Assembly (NCBI RefSeq): GCF_900109075.1
Contig: NZ_FNYS01000014.1
Span: 26,170 to 90,169 of the forward strand
Direction: 5' to 3'
Length of the DNA stretch: 64,000 bases
Origin: Myroides marinus
GTDB taxonomy: Bacteria; Bacteroidota; Bacteroidia; Flavobacteriales; Flavobacteriaceae
Shown here: positions 1-10,060 of the stretch, in pieces
How the letters are laid out: every line of letters begins with the position of its first letter
Position numbering within the stretch: position 1 is the first letter of the stretch
The notes under the pieces: generated by a model
The model's input: only the letters and a program-made list of their open reading frames with translations
Database searches by the model: none
Told to the model about the DNA's origin: nothing
Position numbers and translations under genes: made by a program

Positions 1-65
1 TAGATAAGTTTAAAGTTACTCGCCAGGCTTACCTAATCTATAATAACTAATACAATAAAAACATA

Positions 66-1619
66 GTGGCTCAGAAGAACTCAATATCTATATCACGTAA
101 GACATTTATGGCTATAGGGATAGCAATGCTCCTTATAACTATAGGTGCTATATACGTATTGAGTTCTTCCATTAACAAGAGTAACGAGGATACTTATAAG
201 TATATTACCTCTAAAAACTTTTATCAAAAACTACGCTCATTAGAACAAGAATTTGCTAAAATAGATAACCATCTCTATTCTCTAGAATATATTACTAAAA
301 ATACGCCTCTGGATCAACTATCTATTAAGTATGAAGTACTTAATGACATGTATAATTTAGATGGTGTAGTATCACTTAATTGGTATTTCAAAGTAAATGC
401 TAATAACGAAATACTTGAGACATATATTGGTAAGGATAAACAACACGATACTGAAAACATATTTACAAAAACAGTACTAGCTAATCCTCTGCACTCTAAA
501 AAAAACACCTTTATCGAACATAATGGTTTTCAGTACTGGTTAATGTATCACAGTATCTCTCTACCTAATAATGAACGATTAATCTATGGGATAGTAGTAG
601 ATATGGCCTTATACCATAAGTATCTAACTAATATAGATGTAACTACGCCTAACTATGCGTATATCTTTACTAAAGATGGATTGTGTATTTATCACCCTGA
701 AAACAGTTTAATGGGAAAAAATGTGTTTGAACTAAGTAACTTTTCTGCAAAAGACACAATTAATATTACAGATGCTGCTAATCCGCCTATAGTAAATTCA
801 GAATATCTAAACCTAGAAGTATTCCGCTTTATTAGTCCATTTAAGTCTGAGAATTTCTCGGGATATATCACTGTGAACTTTCCTAAGTTTAATGTAGATG
901 ATAATATCAAGCCGATTAGACGCAATACTATCTTGATCTTTATTACAACAGTTACACTATTAGTGTCTTTATTTTACATATTTAATATCGCTAATAAAAA
1001 AGCTTATCAAGAGAAGGAATTATTAGCTGTAGAAAATGAAAAGATTATTAAAGAAAAAGCGTTGATTCAATTGCAACAATTAAAGAATCAGATCAATCCG
1101 CATTTCTTATTTAATTCGCTAAATTCTCTGTATATGCTTATTGACTTAGAACCTCAAACGGCACAGAAGTTTACATTAAATTTAAGTAAAACTTACCGTT
1201 ACTTAATAACACCTCCTGAAGAAAATATTGTTAATATAGACAATGAGGTAGAGTTTATAAATAAATATATCGCTCTACAAAAAACTCGTTTTACACAAGA
1301 ATTACACTTTGAATTAAATGATAAAAGATCAGAAAAAAGCGTTAAAAAAATCCCTTTCTTAGGGCTACAGATTTGTGTAGAAAACGCACTAAAACACAAT
1401 ATTGCAACTATAGAACATCCTCTATCTATCAGCATAGATATAACCGATGAAAACGTAATTATCAGCAATAATTACCAGCCTAAAAAGTCAGAAATAGAAA
1501 GCGAGCATTTTGGCGTAAAATACTTAGACTCAATTTATAACTATTATAACACAATTGGATTTATGACATTTTGTGATGAAGGTAAATATATTTGTATTTT
1601 GCCATTGATCAAATGTTAA
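66..1619 (+). CDS. LytS-type sensor histidine kinase
   Basis: Predicted inner-membrane sensor kinase, 517 residues from a GTG start; an ATG at residue 15 is an alternative but would begin inside the first membrane segment. Order of parts: membrane helix about 13-35, a periplasmic region to about 285 with a Cache-like stretch (IYHPENSLMGKNV, 208-220), a second helix about 287-309, a short coiled coil, then the His_kinase domain with NPHFLFNSLNSL, phospho-acceptor His about 346. The C-terminal ATPase region is the short LytS/YehU form with ENALKHN. Such kinases signal to LytTR regulators. The nearest one here begins at 9193, on the far side of the metalloprotease-SusCD block, so the two may form one system; a partner upstream of the window cannot be excluded. 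Only 65 bases precede the gene. Confidence 0.9.
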   Translation: MAQKNSISISRKTFMAIGIAMLLITIGAIYVLSSSINKSNEDTYKYITSKNFYQKLRSLEQEFAKIDNHLYSLEYITKNTPLDQLSIKYEVLNDMYNLDGVVSLNWYFKVNANNEILETYIGKDKQHDTENIFTKTVLANPLHSKKNTFIEHNGFQYWLMYHSISLPNNERLIYGIVVDMALYHKYLTNIDVTTPNYAYIFTKDGLCIYHPENSLMGKNVFELSNFSAKDTINITDAANPPIVNSEYLNLEVFRFISPFKSENFSGYITVNFPKFNVDDNIKPIRRNTILIFITTVTLLVSLFYIFNIANKKAYQEKELLAVENEKIIKEKALIQLQQLKNQINPHFLFNSLNSLYMLIDLEPQTAQKFTLNLSKTYRYLITPPEENIVNIDNEVEFINKYIALQKTRFTQELHFELNDKRSEKSVKKIPFLGLQICVENALKHNIATIEHPLSISIDITDENVIISNNYQPKKSEIESEHFGVKYLDSIYNYYNTIGFMTFCDEGKYICILPLIKC

Positions 1620-1724
1620 AATTATCCATTCACTCCTCTATTCCATCCACTCACTCCCAAAAATTTGAAGCATAGAGTTAAGTCAACTAGTTTTATACTG
1701 ACTTAATAATAACTTAACATAACA

Positions 1725-4316
1725 ATGGATAAAAACACGGTTAAACTAAGTATCAGTGCTTTAATATTTTCTTACTGCCTTGCACAGGTACCACCAACCT
1801 ATGCTGCTAAGAAAAAAACTACCCCAAAAACTGAAAAAACAGTTACCACAGAAAAAGATTCTACAGATAGCAAAAAAAATAATTACGCAGACTTAATCAA
1901 AAAAGGTACTTATACTAAAGGTATGTTCAATACTATTCAAGTTAAGACTGATATCTATTTTGAAATTCCTGACAGTTTACTTAACCGTCAATTCTTAATT
2001 GTTAATAAGCTATCTCAAGTTCCATTAGAAGTTAATGATGCTGGTGCGAACACTGGTATGAACTATGAGAATAAACTAATCACATTTCACAAAGATACTA
2101 TTGCAAAAAAAGTATGGGTAAAGACGATCACCCCAAGAGTCTCTTCTCCTGCTGAGGATGCAATAACTAAATCGGTTAAAACTAACTTTATAGAATCTGT
2201 ACTAGAGGTATTCGATATTGAGGCTCAAAGTCCAGACTCAACTGCTACAGTAATTAAAGTTAATAAAGTATTTGACGGAAATCAAAAAAGCTTTAATGAT
2301 GTATTAAATGGTCTTGGCCTACCTACATCTGTGAAGACTAATCTATCTTATATAGAAGGAGTTAAAACATTTCCTGAAAATATTGTAGTAAAATCTTTAT
2401 TAACTACTAGCGTAAATGAAGGTTCAGGTGATATGCCTGTTTCTTTAGGAATAACGAGTAATATCGTATTGCTATCAGAGAAGCCTATGCAACCGCGTAT
2501 AGCTGATAAGAGAGTAGGATACTTTACAGAAAAACATTGGTTCTTCAGTGATGCGCAACACAAGATGAAAGAAGAAGAGTTCATCACGAAGTGGCGTATG
2601 GAACCAAAAGAAGAAGATATAGAGAAATACTTAAGAGGCGAATTAGTAGAGCCTAAAAAACCAATCGTATACTATGTAGACCCTGCTACTCCACCCCAAT
2701 GGAGAGCTAAGATTATAGCAGGGGTACACGATTGGCAAGTGGCATTCGAAAAAGCAGGTTTTAAAAATGCTATTATCGCTAAAGAGCCTACTGAAGACGA
2801 TAAAGACTTTGATATAGATGACGTACGCTACTCTGTGATTACGTATGCTGCATCTCCTAAGTCTAACGCTATGGGACCATCTGTAATAGACCCTCGTAGT
2901 GGAGAGATTATCGAGTCTGATATTATCTGGTGGCATAATGTAATGACATCTGTACACAGCTGGATGCGTATACAAACCGGACCTATCGATCCTAAAGCTA
3001 GAGCTAATAAATTTAGTGATGAGCATATGGGTGAGGCTATCCGTTTCGTATCATCTCACGAAGTAGGACATACATTTGGTCTTAAACACAATATGGGTTC
3101 TTCATTCGCTTTCCCAGTTGATTCTTTGCGTTCTAAAGAGTTTACTGATAAAATGGGAGGTACTGCTCCATCTATTATGGATTATGCTCGTTATAACTAT
3201 GTAGCACAACCTGAAGATGGTGTGACGGCTATCACTCCTCAGATTGGTCTATACGATAAGTATGCTATCGAGTGGGGTTACCGTTGGTATCCTAACCAAG
3301 AGGAAGAGAAAAAAGCACTTCGTACAATGATAGAAGATCATCAAGATGATCCTATGTACTTCTACGGAGAGCAACAAAGCTCGCTTAATATCGTGGATCC
3401 TCGTTCTCAATCAGAAGATTTAGGAGACGATGCTATGAAAGCAAGTGAATACGGACTTAAAAATTTAAAAATAGTTGTAGAAAATATTATTCCTTGGACT
3501 TACGACAAAGGAGAAGATTACTACGAAGCTGGTAAATTATACATGGGCGCTATAGGACAGTGGCAAATGTATAATCAACATGTATTAAACAATATCGGAG
3601 GGGTTTATTTAAACCATGCAGTATACGGAAACAACAAAAAAGCATACGAGCCTGTTCCTTTCGAAACTCAAAAAAGAGCTGTAGAATATTTAGCAAAGAA
3701 TGCTCTACAGATACCTACATGGTTATTCTTTAATGAGGTAATTGAGAATACATACAGCTTAAAAGATTCTCCTGTAGGTCCATTCGAATATTCACCTTAC
3801 TCATTAGCTAGAGAACTACAATACTCAACGTTATACTACACACTAATGGATGAGCGTCTGTTACGCCTGTTAGAGAACGAAGTACAACAAGTTCAATTAG
3901 GAAAAGAGAAAAACTTTACCATAAATGATTTGTTTTCAATGCTTAATAGTGAGATTTTTGCACCCACAAAAAAAGGAAAGAATTTATCTATCCTAGAGCG
4001 TATGACTCAAAAGAATTATGTGGATGCTCTAATCATCGATGTAAACAAACTATTTGAGAAAACAAGCAAAAAAGGATTATTGACAGCTCATTCTCTACAG
4101 TTCCCTACTCTGTGTAATCACATTGAGGAAGAGAACAAACTGAGAAACATTAACTATACTGTTATGAAGAGGGTATCAGAGGTTACTTCTTACAAAAAAG
4201 GTGAGTTAATGAACATTAAGAACACACTTAATAAAAAGAAAAATAGCGGAGATAAAGCTACGCGTGCACATTACTTAGATCTAATTAATAGAATCAACGA
4301 AGCTTTAAATCTATAA
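1725..4316 (+). CDS. Secreted zinc-dependent metalloprotease (DUF5117/DUF4953 type)
   Basis: An 863-residue exported protein with an N-terminal hydrophobic signal (about 7-28) followed by a Lys/Thr-rich linker. The zinc site is a full metzincin motif HEVGHTFGLKH at 445-455, with SIMDYARYNY near 486 as the likely Met-turn. Length and layout fit the Bacteroidota family of large zinc metalloproteases with DUF5117/DUF4953 domains, which is known mainly from sequence. It lies 105 bases after the sensor kinase and 34 bases before a SusC/SusD pair, so it is probably co-expressed with them and may trim peptides or proteins at the cell surface for uptake. Substrate is unknown. No promoter of the TAnnTTTG type was found directly upstream, which favours read-through from the kinase gene. 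Confidence 0.9.
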   Translation: MDKNTVKLSISALIFSYCLAQVPPTYAAKKKTTPKTEKTVTTEKDSTDSKKNNYADLIKKGTYTKGMFNTIQVKTDIYFEIPDSLLNRQFLIVNKLSQVPLEVNDAGANTGMNYENKLITFHKDTIAKKVWVKTITPRVSSPAEDAITKSVKTNFIESVLEVFDIEAQSPDSTATVIKVNKVFDGNQKSFNDVLNGLGLPTSVKTNLSYIEGVKTFPENIVVKSLLTTSVNEGSGDMPVSLGITSNIVLLSEKPMQPRIADKRVGYFTEKHWFFSDAQHKMKEEEFITKWRMEPKEEDIEKYLRGELVEPKKPIVYYVDPATPPQWRAKIIAGVHDWQVAFEKAGFKNAIIAKEPTEDDKDFDIDDVRYSVITYAASPKSNAMGPSVIDPRSGEIIESDIIWWHNVMTSVHSWMRIQTGPIDPKARANKFSDEHMGEAIRFVSSHEVGHTFGLKHNMGSSFAFPVDSLRSKEFTDKMGGTAPSIMDYARYNYVAQPEDGVTAITPQIGLYDKYAIEWGYRWYPNQEEEKKALRTMIEDHQDDPMYFYGEQQSSLNIVDPRSQSEDLGDDAMKASEYGLKNLKIVVENIIPWTYDKGEDYYEAGKLYMGAIGQWQMYNQHVLNNIGGVYLNHAVYGNNKKAYEPVPFETQKRAVEYLAKNALQIPTWLFFNEVIENTYSLKDSPVGPFEYSPYSLARELQYSTLYYTLMDERLLRLLENEVQQVQLGKEKNFTINDLFSMLNSEIFAPTKKGKNLSILERMTQKNYVDALIIDVNKLFEKTSKKGLLTAHSLQFPTLCNHIEEENKLRNINYTVMKRVSEVTSYKKGELMNIKNTLNKKKNSGDKATRAHYLDLINRINEALNL

Positions 4317-4350
4317 TGATAAACTAACCCCCAATTATTTTAAAGGAAAC

Positions 4351-7300
4351 ATGAAAAAACTTTTTCTCCTTTTCTCACTCCTTACTATTTCTCTTGCTTT
4401 CGCGCAAGAGAAAAGAGTGATCACTGGTCTAGTCCAAGATAGCACGGACAAGCTAGGATTACCTGGTGCCTCAGTAATTGTAGAGACACAAACTGTGTCT
4501 AATGCAACTACTCAAGCAGGTATCGTAGAAAGTACTAGTATAGGTACTATGACTGACTTTGACGGTAACTTTACCTTAGAAGTACCACAAGACACAAAGA
4601 GTATTCGTATCAGCTTTATCGGGTATGAGTCTAAACTTATTACCTTAGGTGCTAAAGGTCATTATGTAGTGACTCTAGGTACTGATACTGATATCTTAAA
4701 CGAAGTGGTTATTACTGGATATCAAACTATCGAAAAAAGAAAGCTTACGTCTTCTGTGGCGCAAGTAAGTATGGCTGAAATTAATCAAAATGGTGTAGCA
4801 AGCGTTGACCAAATGTTAGCTGGGCAAGTAGCTGGTATGGCTGTAGTAAACCAAACTGGTGCTCCTGGTGCTCCTGCTAAAATTAGAATACGTGGTACTG
4901 CTTCTCTTAACGGTCCTCAAGATCCATTATGGGTACTTGATGGTATGCCATTAGAAGGAAACGATGTTCCTAACTTTAATGATAAAGCTAATATCGATCA
5001 ATTACAAAACTTCTCTATCGCTGGATTAAACCCTGACGATATTCAAGATATTACAATCCTTAAAGATGCTTCTGCTACTGCTATTTATGGTGCAAGAGCG
5101 GCTAATGGAGTAATCTTGATTACTACTAAAAAAGGGAAGAAAGGAAATATGAAGGTGAACTTTACTGCTAACACTTTTATCAATGAAAGACCAGATTTTA
5201 AGAAGTTAAACTTAATGAACTCTGACCAAAAAGTTGATTTAGAATTAATGTTGGCAGGTAGATCTGATATCTTTAACGACAGATCTAACCAAGGTGAAGT
5301 AATGCGTATCCTAAACGGTACAAACGAACTAGATACTTATAGAAATGGTGGTTTTGGAGCTTTATCTTCAGCTACTCAAGCTTCTATTAATAACCTTAGA
5401 AAAACAAATACAGACTGGGGTAAAGAAGTTTACCGCCCAACATTTAACCAACAATATGGATTAAGTTTATCAGGCGGTAACGATGTAAATGATTATTATT
5501 TCTCGTTAGGATACTTTAATGAAGAAGGTACAACTATTGGGACCGGTTTTGAACGTTTCAACATTACATTAAAAGACAACTACCAAGTAAGTGATAAACT
5601 TAAAGTAGGTGTTGCTTTATTTGGGACTCATTCTACAAAGAAAAACTTCATCGCTGATTCGGATTCTAGTCCAGTGAATTACTCTAGAAATGCGAACCCT
5701 TATTTAGCCCCATACAATGCGGATGGTAGCTATATGTATGATAAAGATATTAGTGGTTTTGGTGATGTGTATGTCCCTTTTAACTTTGCTGAAGAAAGAG
5801 CAAATACTAGGTATGAATTAGTAAATAAATCGTTTAAAGCTGTATTTGACTTAGAATACCAAGTGTTAAATGATTTAAAGTTAACATCTCAATTAGGTCT
5901 TCAATTAGACAAAAGTGATACTGAAAAATTCTTAGGTAAAGAGACTTACTCTACACGTAAATTTAGAGAAGGAACTAGATACTGGGACAGTGCTTCTAAA
6001 CAGTATAAATATTTCTTACCTGATGGAGGAATCATTGAGAATTTTAATGACGATATGTTCCAATACAACTGGAAAACACAACTTACTTACAATGCTATCT
6101 TTAACGATATGCATGAAGTAGATGTGATGGCAGGTATGGAGATTAGAAAAACTGATCAAACAATTATAAAATCAAAAGGTTTTGGTTATGATGAGCATAC
6201 ATTAACAACTAAGCCTCTTATCTTCCCTAACGGAAGTACTGCTGTTAATAATAAAATATACGAACAATACAGAAAGACTGTAAATGAAAATGCTTATGCA
6301 TCTTTCTTTGCAACTGCTTCTTATACATTCAATAGAAAATATACTGTATTCGGAAGTGTACGTGCTGATGGTTCAAACTTATTTGGTGTAGATCCTAAAT
6401 ACAGATATGTACCACTATGGGCTGTGTCTGGATCATGGGATGTGACAAGAGAGAAGTTTATGGAGAATTTAGACTTCGTAAGTAATCTACGTTTACGTGC
6501 TTCTTATGGACTACAAGGAAATATAGATAGAACTACTTCTCCTTTCTTAGTAGGCGAATACAACAGTGTTACTATTCTACCTGGTTACCCTGAATCAAAC
6601 ATTCAGATCTTAGGTGCACCTAATGGAACATTGCGCTGGGAGAAAACAACTAATACAAACGTTGGTTTTGATTTAGGATTATTCAACAATAAAATCTCTA
6701 TTGCTGTAGATGCTTATAACAGAAAGAGTACAGACTTAATCGGTTTAAGAAAGTTACCATTAGAGACAGGATTTGAATTTACAAATATGAACTGGGCTCA
6801 AGTAACGAATAAAGGATACGAAATTGCTATTACAACTAGAAATATCTCTAAACCTGATTTCTCTTGGACGACTACATTTAACTTTGCTCGTAACAAAAGT
6901 AAAGTAGATAAGATTCAAATCTTTGATAATGAAAGACTACCTTCTAGAGAAGGGTTACCTGTTAACTCTGCCTTTGTTATCAAAACAGCTGGTCTAGATG
7001 AGAAAGGTAATTTGTTGTTCTGGAAAGATGGAGCTAAAGTAACTGGTAAAGAGTTCTTCAAACTATATGATCCTATGGCTGACTTTATGCCAGGATATAT
7101 GGTAAACTCTACATTAACAAATGAAGAATATAGAGACTTATATACTTATGCTGGAGATAAAGATCCTAAATTTACTGGAGGTCTTATTAATACAGTAAGA
7201 ATCAAAAACTTTGACATCACTGTTTCTGCTGCTTTTAACTTAAAGCAAACAGTACAAAAAACACCTTCATATAATGCAGCTAAAATAGACCCAGGTAAGA

Positions 7301-7710
7301 ACTATACAACTGAGATATTAGATGTCTGGTCTCCAACAAATCCTAATGGTACATTACCTGGTATTATTGCAAATGACAATAATGGGAACTATACTGACAA
7401 TGACAATTGGATGTTAGCTAAATGGTTTGATGGTGCAGATTTTGGAAATGGAAATGCTTATAAAAGTCTAGATATCTGGACTAAAGAAATTAGTTATATC
7501 CGTATTAGTAGTATTCGTTTAGGATATACACTTCCTAAGGATCTATTGAAAAAAATGAGAATAGACAACGTTCGTTTTACAGTTGAAGGACGTAACTTAT
7601 TTGTATTTGGAACAAATTACGATGGTTACTTTGATCCAGAAACTTATGGAAACATCTATACTCAACCAATCCAAAAGTCATTTACTCTAGGATTAAATGT
7701 TACCTTCTAA
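4351..7710 (+). CDS. SusC/RagA-family TonB-dependent outer-membrane transporter
   Basis: A 1119-residue outer-membrane protein with a clear signal peptide (MKKLFLLFSLLTISLAFAQ), an N-terminal CarboxypepD_reg-like domain to about residue 110, a TonB-box-like stretch (NEVVITGY), a plug domain containing IRIRGTASLNG and LWVLDGMPLEG, and a long beta-barrel ending in aromatic/hydrophobic residues (LGLNVTF). SusC proteins import nutrients together with a SusD lid and are energised by TonB/ExbBD, a set of which lies at 15777-18782. The N-terminal domain has about 15 extra residues in the loop before TMTDFDGNF compared with the usual short form. The gene is 12 bases from its SusD partner and 34 bases after the metalloprotease. 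The substrate cannot be read from the sequence; the neighbouring protease points to peptides. Confidence 0.95.
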   Translation: MKKLFLLFSLLTISLAFAQEKRVITGLVQDSTDKLGLPGASVIVETQTVSNATTQAGIVESTSIGTMTDFDGNFTLEVPQDTKSIRISFIGYESKLITLGAKGHYVVTLGTDTDILNEVVITGYQTIEKRKLTSSVAQVSMAEINQNGVASVDQMLAGQVAGMAVVNQTGAPGAPAKIRIRGTASLNGPQDPLWVLDGMPLEGNDVPNFNDKANIDQLQNFSIAGLNPDDIQDITILKDASATAIYGARAANGVILITTKKGKKGNMKVNFTANTFINERPDFKKLNLMNSDQKVDLELMLAGRSDIFNDRSNQGEVMRILNGTNELDTYRNGGFGALSSATQASINNLRKTNTDWGKEVYRPTFNQQYGLSLSGGNDVNDYYFSLGYFNEEGTTIGTGFERFNITLKDNYQVSDKLKVGVALFGTHSTKKNFIADSDSSPVNYSRNANPYLAPYNADGSYMYDKDISGFGDVYVPFNFAEERANTRYELVNKSFKAVFDLEYQVLNDLKLTSQLGLQLDKSDTEKFLGKETYSTRKFREGTRYWDSASKQYKYFLPDGGIIENFNDDMFQYNWKTQLTYNAIFNDMHEVDVMAGMEIRKTDQTIIKSKGFGYDEHTLTTKPLIFPNGSTAVNNKIYEQYRKTVNENAYASFFATASYTFNRKYTVFGSVRADGSNLFGVDPKYRYVPLWAVSGSWDVTREKFMENLDFVSNLRLRASYGLQGNIDRTTSPFLVGEYNSVTILPGYPESNIQILGAPNGTLRWEKTTNTNVGFDLGLFNNKISIAVDAYNRKSTDLIGLRKLPLETGFEFTNMNWAQVTNKGYEIAITTRNISKPDFSWTTTFNFARNKSKVDKIQIFDNERLPSREGLPVNSAFVIKTAGLDEKGNLLFWKDGAKVTGKEFFKLYDPMADFMPGYMVNSTLTNEEYRDLYTYAGDKDPKFTGGLINTVRIKNFDITVSAAFNLKQTVQKTPSYNAAKIDPGKNYTTEILDVWSPTNPNGTLPGIIANDNNGNYTDNDNWMLAKWFDGADFGNGNAYKSLDIWTKEISYIRISSIRLGYTLPKDLLKKMRIDNVRFTVEGRNLFVFGTNYDGYFDPETYGNIYTQPIQKSFTLGLNVTF

Positions 7711-7722
7711 ACTTGATTAATC

Positions 7723-9051
7723 ATGAAAAAAATTATATTAATACTTAGCGGTCTTTTCTTAGGATTATCAGCAGTTAGTTGTGATGACTTCCTAGACATA
7801 GAACCTCAAGGAAAGATTATCCCAAAAACAGTAGAAGATTTTAGAAATGTAATGTCTTCTGCCTATAATAAATATCCTAGACATAAATCTCTTACAAACT
7901 TCAGAACTGATGAAGTAAGAATTATAATCGACGAAGAATCAACAAACTTCTTAGGTGTAAAAGATACTTATACTTATCAGGATGTCAATCCTGGTAAAGA
8001 TGCTAAAAGCTATGGTTATCTTCAATTCTATGAATCTATATTCTACGCAAGTCAGACAATTATTAGTGGTTCTCAAACGATGCAGCCTGGAGATCAAAAA
8101 GAACAACTCTTAGGTGAAGCTTATGGATTAAGAGCATTAGCATATTTTGATTTAACTAACCTATATGTTAAGCCTTATGATAAGAATACAGCGACTACAG
8201 ATTTAGCTATCGTATTACAAAACGAGATTGATATCGAGAACCAAAAACCTAGGTCAACAATGGCTGAAGTTTATGCTCAAATACATTCTGATATTGACAA
8301 CGCTAAAAAGCACCTGAAAGTAACAATCTATGAGGAGGGTAAAAATTACCGATTCACATTGGCTGCAATCTATGCTCTAGAAGCTAAAGTTAACCTATAC
8401 CAAAAAGACTACGAGGCAGCTTTAGTAAGCGTAGATAAGGCATTAACATATAAAAGTGAATTACAAGATATAAACACGGATATAAAAACATCAGTAGCTA
8501 GTTTTAAATCTGTCGAATCTATTTTAGCTTTAGAAGAAGGGTTAGATTACAGTCTTCAAACGACAGCTTTAGTTTCTGATGAATTGTATAATATTTATGA
8601 TCGAGAAAATGATTTGCGTTTTGCCACTTCATTTGAAAAAGTACGTGAAGGTTATATCAGTAAAAAAACAGGTACTGGTGAAATGAAATCTTCTTTCCGT
8701 ACTTCAGAATTATATATAATCAAAGCTGAAGCATTAGGTCACTTAAATAGACTTGCCGAAGCTAAGAGTACAATAGAAAAATTGATAGTTAGCAGATACA
8801 AACCGGAAGCTGCTGTGAAAGTTAAACAGAAGCTTTCTGGTCTGGATCAAAAAGGATTCATCTCTTTTATCCTTGATGAAAGAAATAAAGAGTTTGCCTT
8901 AGAAGGTCACAGATGGTATGACTTAAGACGTTTACATCAAAAACAAATTGTACACAAATTTGGTAATGAAACGTTTACTCTATCTGAAAATGATTTGAGA
9001 TACACGTTGCCATTCCCACAAGAAGCAAGAGAAAACAACCCAAATCTATAG
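7723..9051 (+). CDS. SusD/RagB-family nutrient-binding lipoprotein
   Basis: A 442-residue surface lipoprotein that pairs with the SusC immediately upstream. The signal peptide ends in a lipobox (SAVSC, Cys about 20) followed by DDFLDIEPQG, the usual SusD start. The helical TPR-like core contains GEAYGLRALAYFDL and the C-terminal region carries ERNKEFALEGHRWYDLRR, both typical of the RagB/SusD family. At 442 residues it is slightly short for the family (often 450-600). SusD acts as the substrate-capturing lid of the SusC barrel. A strong terminator follows directly, so this is the last gene of the kinase-protease-SusCD unit. Confidence 0.95.
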   Translation: MKKIILILSGLFLGLSAVSCDDFLDIEPQGKIIPKTVEDFRNVMSSAYNKYPRHKSLTNFRTDEVRIIIDEESTNFLGVKDTYTYQDVNPGKDAKSYGYLQFYESIFYASQTIISGSQTMQPGDQKEQLLGEAYGLRALAYFDLTNLYVKPYDKNTATTDLAIVLQNEIDIENQKPRSTMAEVYAQIHSDIDNAKKHLKVTIYEEGKNYRFTLAAIYALEAKVNLYQKDYEAALVSVDKALTYKSELQDINTDIKTSVASFKSVESILALEEGLDYSLQTTALVSDELYNIYDRENDLRFATSFEKVREGYISKKTGTGEMKSSFRTSELYIIKAEALGHLNRLAEAKSTIEKLIVSRYKPEAAVKVKQKLSGLDQKGFISFILDERNKEFALEGHRWYDLRRLHQKQIVHKFGNETFTLSENDLRYTLPFPQEARENNPNL

Positions 9052-9073
9052 TCTTCGCCAGACTCATATATTC

Positions 9074-9104
9074 AAAAAAGCCACTCGTCATGAGTGGCTT
9101 TTTT
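9074..9104 (+). terminator. Intrinsic terminator after susD
   Basis: A 7-bp GC-rich stem GCCACTC/GAGTGGC, extended by A/T pairs, with a GTCAT loop and a run of six T. It closes the 66-9051 unit on the + strand and separates it from the LytTR regulator gene. Confidence 0.85.
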
Positions 9105-9167
9105 AATATCTGAAGTTCTGACTTTATAGCCTCTTATAGTCAAAATACTACATTCAATAATATTTTA

Positions 9168-9175
9168 TACTTTTG
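9168..9175 (+). promoter_or_regulatory. -7 element upstream of the LytTR regulator
   Basis: TACTTTTG matches the Bacteroidota -7 consensus TAnnTTTG. No TTG was found at the usual -33 distance. Transcription would begin near 9180, which places the GTG at 9175 inside the promoter and supports the ATG at 9193 as the real start. Confidence 0.55.
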
Positions 9176-9192
9176 TGGAAACTTACCACCAC

Positions 9193-9954
9193 ATGAAAGT
9201 TGCCATAGTAGAAGACGAGACTTTAGCATCAAATTACTTAAAAGCACTGCTTTTAAAGCAAGAACACATACCTATAGAAGACATAGTAATACTATCTTCT
9301 GTAAGAGAAGCTACAGCCTTCTTTTTGAGCAATAAAGTAGATCTAATCTTTATGGACATTCACTTAGGCGATGGTAAAAGTTTGGAAATTTTTGAGCATA
9401 TAGAGATCAAATCTCCTATCATATTTACTACAGCATACGATTCTTATGCTATACAGGTATTTAAACAATTTACTATTGATTATATCCTTAAACCTTTTAC
9501 CAGTGAAGAGCTAGAAGATGCTTTACTAAAGTTTAAAGAAATTAATAAGCACTACGAAATAATACCTACTCTAAATAGCCTAGCTAAAATAGAGAATGAA
9601 GGTGATGATGCAAGTAAAGATCGCTTCTTGGTTAATAATGGCCATAAATTAAAATCTATTGAAAAAGAACAAATAGCTTATTTCGTTGCGTCTGGAAAGC
9701 ATTTATTTCTACACACTTTTGACAACAATTCATATATCTACGATGATACAATTAAGGATATTATTAGTAAACTAGACACAAAAACTTTCTTTAAGGTTAA
9801 TAGAAAGTACATTATAAATATAAAATCAGTGTCTGATATTATTAAACACAATAGTCAAAAAATAGAATTAAAACTAATACCTACTCCTGAAGATGACTCT
9901 CCAATTCTCGTGAGTAAAAATCATATTCTTGATTTAAAAACATGGTTGAGTTAA
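9193..9954 (+). CDS. LytTR-family response regulator
   Basis: A 253-residue response regulator, counted from the ATG at 9193. An in-frame GTG at 9175 exists but overlaps the predicted -7 element. The N-terminal receiver domain has the acidic pair (VEDE, 6-9), the phospho-acceptor Asp55 in FMDIHL, and the conserved Lys in LKPF. The C-terminal half is a LytTR DNA-binding domain (FFKVNRKYIINI and following). It sits alone after a terminator, about 7.6 kb from the LytS-type kinase at 66, and may be its cognate regulator. Likely targets are the intervening metalloprotease-SusCD genes; this is inference from position only. Confidence 0.9.
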   Translation: MKVAIVEDETLASNYLKALLLKQEHIPIEDIVILSSVREATAFFLSNKVDLIFMDIHLGDGKSLEIFEHIEIKSPIIFTTAYDSYAIQVFKQFTIDYILKPFTSEELEDALLKFKEINKHYEIIPTLNSLAKIENEGDDASKDRFLVNNGHKLKSIEKEQIAYFVASGKHLFLHTFDNNSYIYDDTIKDIISKLDTKTFFKVNRKYIINIKSVSDIIKHNSQKIELKLIPTPEDDSPILVSKNHILDLKTWLS

Positions 9955-10023
9955 CAAAACTCTTTTATGTTTAAATCATTAAATTTTCTAATACCTTTAA
10001 GATAATTCAGTATTTTATTTTGT

Positions 10024-10031
10024 TATATTTG
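10024..10031 (+). promoter_or_regulatory. -7 element upstream of the 68-residue protein gene
   Basis: TATATTTG fits TAnnTTTG. The predicted start of transcription lies about 24 bases before the ATG at 10061. No convincing -33 TTG was found. Confidence 0.5.
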
Positions 10032-10060
10032 GTTTAATCTAAAATAAAAAAAGAAAGACT

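Noticed and set aside
9175..9192. GTG start for the LytTR regulator
   Set aside because: It overlaps the predicted -7 element, and the receiver domain begins directly at the ATG at 9193.
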